A stretch of DNA of 64,000 nt. Origin: an uncultured Lactobacillus sp. (lineage in GTDB: Bacteria; Bacillota; Bacilli; Lactobacillales; Lactobacillaceae). The notes beneath the pieces are model-generated. The model worked only from the letters and a program-made list of their open reading frames with translations. It did no database searches and was not told the DNA's origin. The stretch is taken from the NCBI GenBank assembly GCA_937874185.1, contig CALNAK010000020.1:186001-250000 (forward strand), in the 5' to 3' direction. Within the stretch, counting starts at the first letter, position 1. Each line of letters starts with the position of its first letter. Below, one piece after another: positions 34,891-42,531 of the stretch. A program made the position numbers and the translations under genes.

Positions 34891-34963
34891 TTGGAAGAAT
34901 TTTAGAAGAATCGTACTAATGAGAAAATTAGTCGTATTATTGCATATTTTGGGTTTCTTCCAA
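34891..34963. other. Nested inverted repeat in noncoding DNA
   Basis: TTGGAAGAA (34891-34899) is complementary to TTCTTCCAA (34955-34963). Inside, CGTACTAAT and ATTAGTCG pair around a GAGAAA loop. There is no T tract. Function unknown; it lies between the channel gene stop and its likely terminator. Confidence 0.5.
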
Positions 34964-35090
34964 CAATTTTATTATATTACAGTATCCTATAAATTGTAAT
35001 AAAAATTGTTAAATAATTTAAATAATAGCGTTATATTTTTAGAATATTTTTATAAAAACAAAACAAAGCAAATATAATGAATAAAATCAA

Positions 35091-35861
35091 TTATTTTGAC
35101 TCTTTCGAATGCTGTTCAGCTTTCAAATCGAGAATGTCACGGCGAAGCTTTTGATTTTCCTTTTCAATCTTGTCCAATTTTAGAATAATCTTATCTAATT
35201 TGTCATCGTTTTTTTCGTTACTCTCTTGAGTGAAGTAGTTAGTTATTGTACTTGTCAGAGTACCAATAAATCCAATTCCTATAATCATAAGTGATACAGC
35301 CGATATCCTTCCAACTAAAGTTGTCGGTGCAACGTCACCATATCCAACAGTTGATGCAGTTACGATAGCCCACCAGAAGGAGTTGCTTAGTGAAACACCT
35401 TCGGCAATTGAGTAGGAGATGGAGGCTGTTATTAAAACGATGCCGCAGATAATAATTAAGTAGATGAAACCGTTGATTTTTAAAAACTTTTTGGCATTCT
35501 TTTGTAGTTTACCAGCAGTACCAATGAATCTAACTAAAGTGAATATTTTAGCCAGACGAATAACGTTAACTACACGAAATATTCTAAAGGCGTTGAAAAT
35601 TGTATTAAACGGCAAGATGGCGAGTAGATCAACGATATTATGTCTGAAGAAGGCCATCTTATTTTTAGCCAAGAATAATCTCCCAAAATAATCAAAAGAG
35701 AAAATAACTAAAGTTGTGATATCAATTTCAATATATGGTGAACGTGAGATATCGAATCCGGGCAAGTAACTTAAAACTAAAATGAAAAGGGAACACAAAC
35801 CTGTTAAAACAATCAAAACGTAATAACCATCTGAATGTAAAAATTTATGGAATTTTTTCAT
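35091..35861 (-). CDS. Voltage-gated-type potassium channel
   Basis: 256-residue six-transmembrane ion channel. The S4-like helix has regularly spaced arginines (FRIFRVVNVIRLAKIFTLVRF, about 92-112). The pore loop carries the selectivity filter TVGYGD (about 179-184). S6 follows (about 195-215). The C-terminus is a charged coiled coil (about 220-250), probably a tetramerisation element. There is no RCK/TrkA domain. It resembles the bacterial Kv/KvAP-type family. Monocistronic on the minus strand. Confidence 0.92.
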   Translation of the reverse strand: MKKFHKFLHSDGYYVLIVLTGLCSLFILVLSYLPGFDISRSPYIEIDITTLVIFSFDYFGRLFLAKNKMAFFRHNIVDLLAILPFNTIFNAFRIFRVVNVIRLAKIFTLVRFIGTAGKLQKNAKKFLKINGFIYLIIICGIVLITASISYSIAEGVSLSNSFWWAIVTASTVGYGDVAPTTLVGRISAVSLMIIGIGFIGTLTSTITNYFTQESNEKNDDKLDKIILKLDKIEKENQKLRRDILDLKAEQHSKESK

Positions 35862-35980
35862 AATTTTCGACCTAATTAAGAGACTTATTAATTTTCAATA
35901 TAGCACTATCCATTCTTTATGCCGCAAATTAATATAAAAAAGTTATTATCTTAATATATTTGCTTTACGAAAACTTGTAC

Positions 35981-36007
35981 AAAAAAAGACACATCAAAAG
36001 ATGTGTC
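35981..36007 (-). terminator. Terminator after the 36021 gene
   Basis: Minus strand GACACATC-TTTT-GATGTGTC followed by T7: a perfect 8-bp stem. Confidence 0.92.
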
Positions 36008-36020
36008 CCAAGTAATATTA

Positions 36021-36311
36021 TTAATAATAGTTTTCAAAGGCGTATTCTTCGCCAGCTTTGTTTAACATCTCGTCCCACGATGAGAAAATGGTTGCTGATT
36101 TAACTTGCTGCTCCCAATTTGCCGAAGGTAGTGTGGATAATGAACTTTTGCTCGTTACTCCAAGTGATTCCAGAAATTCCTCAATACAAAAGAATTGTGT
36201 ATATTTCTCCATAAAATCGTTTGAAAAATAATGAGTAAACTGTATTTCTTTCAAATTAGTTCTGATTCGGCATTCTTGCTCAATAAGTTCCAATCTATCC
36301 CTAGTTTGCAT
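36021..36311 (-). CDS. Uncharacterised small protein
   Basis: 96 residues, soluble, acidic, no recognised domain. The sequence shows a helical N-terminus and aromatic-rich middle (FTHYFSNDFMEKYTQFF). The ATG is preceded by GGGGA and the gene ends at a perfect terminator, which supports it as real. Divergent from uspA. Confidence 0.7.
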   Translation of the reverse strand: MQTRDRLELIEQECRIRTNLKEIQFTHYFSNDFMEKYTQFFCIEEFLESLGVTSKSSLSTLPSANWEQQVKSATIFSSWDEMLNKAGEEYAFENYY

Positions 36312-36452
36312 AATAACTAATCCCCTAAAATTATTTATTATTTACCAATAAGTATATCAAATGTCTAATATGTTAATAGCTTAAAATTATCACATTTTTG
36401 AGCAAGTTGGTAGACTTTATGTGAAAGAATTATTAATAGGAGGTATGGAACT

Positions 36453-36878
36453 ATGTTTGATAGAATATTAGTTGCCATTGATGGCAGTAAAAGTTCATAC
36501 AAAGCCTTAGATTTAGCTATAAATATTGCTAAACCTTTCAAATCAGAACTATATTTAGTTTCGGTCGTGAATGCAGCCAATTTACCGATGAATGTTGGTG
36601 TTTCTTATGCGCCAAAATTGATTAATGATTTAGAGAATGATGCAAAAATGGATTTAGCAAAAGCAAAGGATATTGTCAAAGAGGCTGGACTTGTAAGCAA
36701 TATAAAACTGATCAATGGTGAGCCACGTGAAGAATTAACCGAATTTCCCAAGAATCATAAAATTGATTTGATTGTCATGGGAAAAACAGGTACTAGTTCC
36801 TTTGCTAGGGCTTTCATTGGATCTGTGACGCGTTATGTATCTGAACATTCAAAAGCCAATGTTTTAATAGTAGAATAA
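36453..36878 (+). CDS. Universal stress protein, UspA family
   Basis: 141 residues, single Usp domain. The N-terminal strand is ILVAIDGSKSS, and the ATP-binding signature G-2x-G-9x-G-S/T appears as GKTGTSSFARAFIGSVT (about 110-126), so this is probably an ATP-binding member. Excellent SD (AGGAGG). A possible promoter TTGGTA (36407) - 18 bp - TATTAA (36431). Monocistronic with its own terminator. Confidence 0.95.
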   Translation: MFDRILVAIDGSKSSYKALDLAINIAKPFKSELYLVSVVNAANLPMNVGVSYAPKLINDLENDAKMDLAKAKDIVKEAGLVSNIKLINGEPREELTEFPKNHKIDLIVMGKTGTSSFARAFIGSVTRYVSEHSKANVLIVE

Positions 36879-36884
36879 AATTTA

Positions 36885-36922
36885 GTATTCCAGAATTAGT
36901 AAATAATTCCGGAATATTTTTT
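36885..36922 (+). terminator. Terminator after uspA-family gene
   Basis: TATTCCAGAATT..AATTCCGGAATA followed by T6. Confidence 0.85.
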
Positions 36923-37056
36923 ACTCAAAATAGTAGCTAAGAATTCGGAGGTTGCTATATCATAATCATATACAAATTGTCTGATAGCACGAAAATTTTG
37001 TTGTATCTTGATACATTAAAGTAGAGGAATGTAAATATATAGGGGTGGAACTGAAG

Positions 37057-37974
37057 ATGAGGAAAAGAATTTTATCATTATTACTTGTACCATTACTGTT
37101 GTCGGGATGTTCTACTAGTGCTACAAATGAAACCAAATCCGAGAGTAGCAATGTTTCAACGACAGAGAGAAAAACTGACGTTAAAACAGAGAAAAATCAA
37201 AATGTAACAAGTGGTTCTGTAAAGGATATGAGTAACTGGACGTACACATCTGGTGAGGAACCGGTCAAGGTTATTAATAATGACCAACCAACAACGATAA
37301 AAGCAGAGGACTTTACCAAAGCACATATTGATTATGCAAGTCTGGATAGTTTGAATCGAACAGGAACTGCGACAGCGTATCTAACTAAAGGCAACCTTGG
37401 TAGGTCAAAGTCGAGAACAGAGCAGGTTTGGAAACCAACAGGATGGCACAATGAACCAGTTAACGTCAACGGAAGCAGAGTTATTCCGCAAAATAGGGGA
37501 CATCTGATTGCCTATACGATGACTTTTAACTTGAACGATTCTGGTAAGGAAGAACAGGGACATTTGGGAAGTATCAATAATCCATACAATCTTTTTACTC
37601 AAACGGCTTTTTCTAATCAGAAGACGATGACGGAAACTGAGCAGATGGTTAGAACGGCGTTGGCCCAGAATAAGAAAGTTATTTATCAGGTTACTCCGAT
37701 TTTTCACGGAAATGACCTGATGGCCCGTGGTGTTTGGGTACAGGCTCTATCAATGGATGGCACGATGAAATTCAATAAATATCTTTGGAATGTTCAGAGT
37801 GGTATGCAATTTGATTACGCTACTGGTAGATCAAAGTCGGATAGTAGTTTCGAGGTGCCTGGGGATGATGGTCAAACACAGAAGGCTAATTACGGAAATA
37901 ATGGATATAAGAAACATCATAATTATCATCACAGTTCACATCATTTTCAGTCGTACCATCATTACAGAAAGTGA
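37057..37974 (+). CDS. DNA/RNA non-specific endonuclease, lipoprotein (EndA-like)
   Basis: 305-residue exported nuclease. Lipoprotein signal with lipobox LLSGC (Cys about residue 18), a Ser/Thr/Lys-rich linker, then the beta-beta-alpha-metal nuclease domain. The catalytic motif reads QNRGHLIAY (about 150), with Asn where DRGH has Asp but His retained, followed by NPYNLFTQTAFSNQ for metal binding. The C-terminus is a His-rich tail (KKHHNYHHSSHH and further). Family members degrade extracellular DNA or process DNA at the surface during uptake. ATG at 37057 preferred over GTG at 37045, which overlaps the AGGGG site. Confidence 0.88.
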   Translation: MRKRILSLLLVPLLLSGCSTSATNETKSESSNVSTTERKTDVKTEKNQNVTSGSVKDMSNWTYTSGEEPVKVINNDQPTTIKAEDFTKAHIDYASLDSLNRTGTATAYLTKGNLGRSKSRTEQVWKPTGWHNEPVNVNGSRVIPQNRGHLIAYTMTFNLNDSGKEEQGHLGSINNPYNLFTQTAFSNQKTMTETEQMVRTALAQNKKVIYQVTPIFHGNDLMARGVWVQALSMDGTMKFNKYLWNVQSGMQFDYATGRSKSDSSFEVPGDDGQTQKANYGNNGYKKHHNYHHSSHHFQSYHHYRK

Positions 37975-38031
37975 TATACTAGTTAAATTATAAAAACGTC
38001 AGTTTAAAGCATGAAAAGTATCTTAATAAAT

Positions 38032-38060
38032 TTGACAAAACGCTGTTCCTTTAGTAACAT
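38032..38060 (+). promoter_or_regulatory. Promoter of infC-rpmI-rplT
   Basis: TTGACA (38032-38037), 17 bp, TAACAT (38055-38060). Confidence 0.85.
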
Positions 38061-38193
38061 TATTACCGAGATGAAGTAGAAGCGCCCGCTTCTCACCTAA
38101 GCTAAGTGCCAATGGGTTAATACGATTCTGGAAATGATTTTTAATTGTTTCCTTTACATATTTGGTGGGCGTACTCATACGGCCACTTTTTTT
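38061..38193 (+). promoter_or_regulatory. L20-type leader with transcription attenuator
   Basis: About 130-nt leader before infC. It contains a tight hairpin AGAAGC-GCCC-GCTTCT (38078-38093) and ends in an intrinsic terminator, GTGG-g-CGTA-ctca-TACG-g-CCAC plus T7 (38165-38193). Position and layout match the Firmicutes leader through which ribosomal protein L20 represses infC-rpmI-rplT. The L20 contact site itself was not verified. Confidence 0.8.
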
Positions 38194-38223
38194 GTATCAA
38201 AATTATGTCAGGGGTGAATAACT

Positions 38224-38745
38224 ATCGCAAAAGATTTAATAATGAATAACGATATTCATGGTAAAGAAGTACGTTTGATTTCAGACTCAGGTGAACAACT
38301 TGGAATTAAGGAAGTCAGCGAAGCTAAGAGATTAGCCGAAACTGCTCACATGGATCTTGTATTGATGTCACCAAACGCTAAACCACCAGTTGCTAAAATC
38401 ATGGACTATGGTAAGTACAAGTTTGAACTTCAAAAGAAAGATCGTGAAGCACGTAAGAAGCAAAAGACTTTCAACGTTAAGGAAGTTCGATTAAGTCCAA
38501 CCATTGAAGAAAATGATTTCAATACCAAATTGAATAACGCTCGTAAATTCTTAGCCAAAGGTGATAAGGTTAAGGTTTCCCTTCGTTTTAGAGGTAGAGC
38601 CATCACTCATAAAGAGATTGGTAAAGAAGTCTTAGATAGAGCTGCAGAACAACTCAAAGATGTCGCTACTGTAACTACTAGACCTAAGATGGATGGTCGT
38701 AGCATGCTCTTAATGCTTGATCCCATCAATACAAATAAAAAATAA
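38224..38745 (+). CDS. infC: Translation initiation factor IF-3
   Basis: Prevents premature subunit joining and checks start codons. I place the start at ATC (38224): the frame reads ATC-GCA-AAA-GAT just after AGGGGTG, giving the family's expected N-terminus (xAKDLIMNNDIHGKEV). Use of a non-AUG start for infC is conserved in bacteria and gives autoregulation. The first ATG (38242) would cut six residues and lacks a spaced SD. The total is 173 residues, with the KIMDYGKYKFE segment and the C-terminal VSLRFRGR domain. Confidence 0.95.
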   Translation: MAKDLIMNNDIHGKEVRLISDSGEQLGIKEVSEAKRLAETAHMDLVLMSPNAKPPVAKIMDYGKYKFELQKKDREARKKQKTFNVKEVRLSPTIEENDFNTKLNNARKFLAKGDKVKVSLRFRGRAITHKEIGKEVLDRAAEQLKDVATVTTRPKMDGRSMLLMLDPINTNKK

Positions 38746-38759
38746 TCGAGGATTCTACA

Positions 38760-38957
38760 ATGCCTAAACAAAAGACACATCGTGCATCAGCAAAACGTTT
38801 TAAGATTACTGCAAGTGGAGAATGGAAGAGAAGCCATGCTTACACAAGCCACCGTTTCCATGGTAAGACAAAGAAACAACGTCGCCAATTATCTAAATCT
38901 GGTTTGGTTAACTCAAGCGATATGAAACGTATCAAACAAATGTTAGCAACATACTAA
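38760..38957 (+). CDS. rpmI: 50S ribosomal protein L35
   Basis: 65-residue very basic ribosomal protein with the start MPKQKTHRASAKRFKIT and the HRFHGKTKKQRRQL core typical of L35. Lies 14 bases after infC in the standard infC-rpmI-rplT order and shares its leader control. Confidence 0.97.
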   Translation: MPKQKTHRASAKRFKITASGEWKRSHAYTSHRFHGKTKKQRRQLSKSGLVNSSDMKRIKQMLATY

Positions 38958-38991
38958 TAAATTAATTAAAAACAAATAGGAGGAGTTAACT

Positions 38992-39348
38992 ATGCCAAGA
39001 GTAAAAGGTGGAACAGTAACTCGCAAACGTCGTAAAAAGGTTTTAAAACTTGCTAAGGGATATCGTGGTTCAAAACATATCACTTTCAAGGCAGCTCATA
39101 CACAAATCATGGTTTCTTACCGTTACGCATTCCGTGACCGTCGTCAAGTAAAACGTGATTTCCGTAAGATCTGGATTGCTAGAATTAACGCTGCTGCAAG
39201 AATGAACGAAATCAGTTACAGCAAATTAATGCATGGTTTGAAGTTAGCTAACGTTGACATCAACCGTAAAATGATGGCACAAATTGCTATCGACGATCCA
39301 ACAGCATTCACAACTTTAGTTGATACTGCTAAAAAAGCTTTAGCTTAA
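38992..39348 (+). CDS. rplT: 50S ribosomal protein L20
   Basis: 118 residues. RVKGGTVTRKRRKKVLKLAKG start and RDRRQVKRDFRKIWIARINAA core are typical. Besides its role in 50S assembly it represses its own operon in related Firmicutes by binding the leader at 38061-38193. The ATG follows AGGAGG. Last gene before a strong terminator. Confidence 0.98.
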   Translation: MPRVKGGTVTRKRRKKVLKLAKGYRGSKHITFKAAHTQIMVSYRYAFRDRRQVKRDFRKIWIARINAAARMNEISYSKLMHGLKLANVDINRKMMAQIAIDDPTAFTTLVDTAKKALA

Positions 39349-39356
39349 TGAGAATA

Positions 39357-39391
39357 TAAAAATAACCTCCATTTGTGGGGGTTATTTTTTT
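39357..39391 (+). terminator. Intrinsic terminator after rplT
   Basis: AAAATAACCTCC pairs with GGGGGTTATTTT around a short loop, then T run. Confidence 0.9.
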
Positions 39392-39410
39392 CAGAAGAAT
39401 AAGAACATAT

Positions 39411-39451
39411 AAAAAATCTTACTCCCAATTAAATTTGGAAGTAAGATTTTT
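39411..39451 (-). terminator. Terminator after the PgpA-like gene
   Basis: AAAAAATCTTACT (39411-39423) pairs with AGTAAGATTTTT (39440-39451), inner CCA/TGG. Potentially bidirectional; it ends next to the minus-strand stop at 39453. Confidence 0.85.
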
Positions 39452-39452
39452 G

Positions 39453-39971
39453 TTATTTATTAAGCATTTCCTGAACATGCCCCTCATTATGGGCCAACCA
39501 GCCACAAGCTGCAGCGGCAATAGCACCAACTAAATCGTCCAAGAAAACATTTATTTTACCAGTTGATTTATCGTTTAATTTACTCAGAATGCCGTGTTTT
39601 AATTTATCAACGTATCCATAATTAGTAACTGAAACAGATCCATAAAGACTAGCCAGGGTAATAGCCATATTTTCATCAATACCATAAGTAGATTCATCAG
39701 TACGCATGATACGTTGCATTGGTCCAGATAATAATCCTTTTTCGGCTAACTCATCTAATTCGATTCCGGTCATAATTGCGTTCTGTGCTTCACGTTTATG
39801 GAGGACTTTATTAATAGCATAAATAGAAACTTCGGTATCAAGTCCGTCAATATAATCTCTTTCCAAGAAGATAACAATTTCTGCAATATCTTCCAATTGA
39901 ACACCACGGTCATTCAAATTTCTAATGATGTGTTGATAATATTCTTTATCTTGCTCTTCATATGAAACCAA
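39453..39971 (-). CDS. pgpA: Phosphatidylglycerophosphatase A family protein
   Basis: 172 residues matching the PgpA/YutG family. The C-terminal motif NVFLDDLVGAIAAAACGW (about 140-157) with paired aspartates and the YGSVSVTNYGYVDKLKHGI segment are characteristic. Family members remove phosphate from phosphatidylglycerophosphate in phospholipid synthesis. The Firmicutes version is soluble, as here, so exact substrate is less certain. 18 bases separate it from the upstream HD-domain gene; likely one operon. Confidence 0.82.
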   Translation of the reverse strand: MVSYEEQDKEYYQHIIRNLNDRGVQLEDIAEIVIFLERDYIDGLDTEVSIYAINKVLHKREAQNAIMTGIELDELAEKGLLSGPMQRIMRTDESTYGIDENMAITLASLYGSVSVTNYGYVDKLKHGILSKLNDKSTGKINVFLDDLVGAIAAAACGWLAHNEGHVQEMLNK

Positions 39972-39989
39972 ATTAATTACTTCCTTTAT

Positions 39990-40646
39990 TTATTTTTCGG
40001 CGTTCCATTCTGCTTTAAACTCGTCAAGAAAATCAACCATATACTGATTACGTTTTTGGGCAATCCTTTTTGCGGTAGGCGTATTCATCATGTCAGTCAA
40101 TTTAAAAAGTTTCTCGTAGAAATGATTGATAATTGTCTCGTCGTCCAAGTTGCGATATTCAGTTTTATTCATTTTTTCTCGAGGTTTAATTTCAGGATCA
40201 TAAATTGTTTCTGAATGTTTTCCTCCATAATATATAGCACGTGTGATTCCGATTGCACCAATAGCATCCAGACGGTCAGAATCCTGGACTATTTGACCAG
40301 CTAGGGAAAGTTTGGGTGGATTGTCACTGAGTGATTTACTAAATGACAGATTATGAGTGATATATATTATCTCGTTGATTTGTTCATCAGTTAAATCAAT
40401 CTTTTGGAGAAATTCTTTAATCTCTAATTCTAATTTATCAGGATCATCGACTAATTTATCGTCAGCAACATCGTGCAAATAAGCGGCTCCAAGGGTAATT
40501 AATGGATCAGCTTGTTCCTCTTTAAGAAGTCTCTTTGCGGCACGTACAACGCGTTCTATGTGGTCAAAATTGTGTCCAGTTGCGTCTCCACTCATTTTGT
40601 CATAAGAATACTGACGGATTGCAGCTAATTGTTCTTCATATGTCAT
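39990..40646 (-). CDS. HD domain phosphohydrolase
   Basis: 218 residues of the small HD superfamily (YedJ-like). Metal-binding residues are visible: H in GHNFDHIERV (about 24-33), the HD pair in YLHDVADDK (about 56-60), and D in VQDSDRLDAIGAIG (about 121). Predicted metal-dependent phosphohydrolase; its nucleotide or other substrate is unknown. First gene of a two-gene minus-strand unit with the PgpA-like gene. Confidence 0.88.
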   Translation of the reverse strand: MTYEEQLAAIRQYSYDKMSGDATGHNFDHIERVVRAAKRLLKEEQADPLITLGAAYLHDVADDKLVDDPDKLELEIKEFLQKIDLTDEQINEIIYITHNLSFSKSLSDNPPKLSLAGQIVQDSDRLDAIGAIGITRAIYYGGKHSETIYDPEIKPREKMNKTEYRNLDDETIINHFYEKLFKLTDMMNTPTAKRIAQKRNQYMVDFLDEFKAEWNAEK

Positions 40647-40737
40647 AAAATCAATCCCTCTTTGAATGAATATCTACATTGTTACACAAAAGCTTTTATA
40701 TTTGAAATCAATATTACTTTCTTATCTATATCATTAA

Positions 40738-40767
40738 TTGATATTCAATAGCTGTCTGTTATATAAT
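40738..40767 (+). promoter_or_regulatory. Promoter of ahpC
   Basis: TTGATA (40738-40743), 18 bp, TATAAT (40762-40767). No clear PerR box was seen. Confidence 0.75.
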
Positions 40768-40794
40768 TGAGATAAATCTTAGGAGGACCTAACA

Positions 40795-41358
40795 ATGAAT
40801 TATATTAATAAAGAAATACCAGATTTCAATGTTAACGCATATCAAAACGGTGAATTAACGACTGTCAATAAAAAAGATTTATTAGGTAAGTGGTCAGTCA
40901 TATTCTTTTATCCAGCTGATTTTTCGTTCGTTTGTCCAACTGAATTAAGTGATCTACAAGATTCATATAAAGATTTTCAAGCAGCTAATGCGGAAATTTA
41001 TTCAGTATCAGTAGATAGCCAATTTTCACACATGTCTTGGGCAGAAACAACTAAGACTATTGGCAAAATTGAATATCCAATGCTTTCAGATCAAACACAT
41101 CAATTAACTGATTTCTTCAATATCTTGGATGAAGAAAGCGGTCAAGCATATCGTGGAGTATTTATTGCTGATCCTGAGGGCGTTATTAAGTCATATACCA
41201 TTAATGCTATGGGAATTGGTAGAAATGCCCGTGAGATACTAAGAACTCTTCAAGCAGCTCAATTTGTTGAAGAGAACGGGGACGATGTTTGTCCTGCAAA
41301 TTGGCATCCCGGGGAAAAGACAATTAAACCTGGTGCAGACTTAGTTGGTAAAATTTAA
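40795..41358 (+). CDS. ahpC: Alkyl hydroperoxide reductase subunit C (2-Cys peroxiredoxin)
   Basis: 187 residues. Peroxidatic Cys47 lies in FSFVCPTEL and resolving Cys166 in VCPANWHPG, the typical 2-Cys AhpC layout. It reduces H2O2 and organic peroxides. Its usual reductase AhpF is not adjacent, so electrons must come from a distant AhpF or thioredoxin. The flavoenzyme at 19818 is another candidate, on inference only. AGGAGG SD; own promoter and terminator. Confidence 0.96.
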   Translation: MNYINKEIPDFNVNAYQNGELTTVNKKDLLGKWSVIFFYPADFSFVCPTELSDLQDSYKDFQAANAEIYSVSVDSQFSHMSWAETTKTIGKIEYPMLSDQTHQLTDFFNILDEESGQAYRGVFIADPEGVIKSYTINAMGIGRNAREILRTLQAAQFVEENGDDVCPANWHPGEKTIKPGADLVGKI

Positions 41359-41365
41359 TTTTTGG

Positions 41366-41397
41366 GTCTTGAAGTTAATTCTTCAAGGCTTTTTTTA
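41366..41397 (+). terminator. Terminator after ahpC
   Basis: CTTGAAG-TTAATT-CTTCAAG followed by GC and T7. Confidence 0.9.
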
Positions 41398-41708
41398 TAT
41401 GTTATGACGATAGAAACAAACCGTTATAGCTATATATAGTGATATGAATTAAAAAAAATCTATATATTGTATCGAGTGATAAATACCCCACGTATCAAGA
41501 ATGCTAAGCGCTTTCTACCGATATAGTGTCCGTACGCCGATTTAATCTGTGCCCAAATTTACCCAAATTGGTGGTATGATTTTAGCTGTCGGTAAAATTG
41601 ATAACTATTTATAAAATTCAATTTGAATGATAAATAAATTTCGATTGGTTCAGAATATAAATGCCACAGTTAAAAAGTCTGAATTCAATCAAAAAAGGGG
41701 AAGAATCA
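41398..41708 (+). other. Long noncoding leader region upstream of pnuC
   Basis: About 310 bases without a gene. It contains TACCGA (41516-41521) complementary to TCGGTA (41589-41594), enclosing a CCAAATT/AATTGG hairpin (41553-41571), and several AT-rich stretches. pnuC genes in Lactobacillales can be controlled by NAD-related RNA elements, but I could not match this sequence to a known riboswitch class. Confidence 0.4.
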
Positions 41709-42458
41709 ATGAGTATTTTTAATCCAAAATGGTACGTTGATCAAATGAAACACTGGAGCTTCAGAAGTTACATGTTGTTAATGTTTGGTCTAGGTGCTAT
41801 CACCGCTTCAACACTTTCACATCCAATGAATGGTCTAGCTATTTGGACATGGCTTGCTGGTACATTAGGTTTTACATGTACAGTTGCTATTACAAACGCT
41901 AAGCCTTTGAATGGTGTCTTGGGATTAGTTTCAGCACTTATTTACATTTATGTAGCTATCAATGCAAAGAACTTCTCAGATGTTGTTTTACAACTTAGTT
42001 ATATCGTCTTACTAGATATTCCTGTTTTGATCAGTCCACAATGGGCAAAGGATGCTGAAAAGCATATCCATGGTTTGACAGGTGTTAAGTGGCTTTTGAC
42101 CGCAGTCTTCTTCTTCGTTGCATGGGGTCTACTATATTTGATGGATACACGTCTATTTATCAGTCCTCGTCCTATCGTTGATTCAGTTTCTGCAGCTATT
42201 GGATTTACAGGTGCACTTCTATGTACATTACGTTTCCGTGAACAATATTATTTCTGGACAGTTCAAGGTGTTATGTCAATTGTTCTTTGGGGACTTACTG
42301 CTACACAAGGTGATGCCAGTCCTGTATTGTTCTTAACATACATTATGTATTTCATGAACGATATGATTGCATTCTTCGATTCACATATTCACTGGTTCCA
42401 CAAAGATGCCACAGCTAATAGAGCTCGTGACGAAAAGATTTCTAGCGAAGAGGCATAG
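41709..42458 (+). CDS. pnuC: Nicotinamide riboside transporter PnuC
   Basis: 249-residue membrane protein with about seven hydrophobic segments; imports nicotinamide riboside for NAD synthesis. The C-terminal RFREQYYFWTVQGVMSIVLW segment matches the substrate-site region of PnuC proteins. The ATG at 41709 follows AAAGGGGAAG with good spacing; an upstream in-frame ATG at 41661 lacks a site. No NAD-synthesis gene is adjacent. Confidence 0.93.
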   Translation: MSIFNPKWYVDQMKHWSFRSYMLLMFGLGAITASTLSHPMNGLAIWTWLAGTLGFTCTVAITNAKPLNGVLGLVSALIYIYVAINAKNFSDVVLQLSYIVLLDIPVLISPQWAKDAEKHIHGLTGVKWLLTAVFFFVAWGLLYLMDTRLFISPRPIVDSVSAAIGFTGALLCTLRFREQYYFWTVQGVMSIVLWGLTATQGDASPVLFLTYIMYFMNDMIAFFDSHIHWFHKDATANRARDEKISSEEA

Positions 42459-42531
42459 ACCTTATATTTGCAATTAATTTACTTTGAGGCTTATTATTAT
42501 TTAGCGATAATAATTTAAAGTAGGGTAAATT

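Noticed and set aside
40681..40794. PerR box in the ahpC promoter
   Set aside because: AT-rich stretches are present but no convincing 15-bp palindrome of the PerR type.
41500..41516. cre-like sequence (GCTAAGCGCTTTC) upstream of pnuC
   Set aside because: It aligns to the consensus only with an inserted base, so it was not called.
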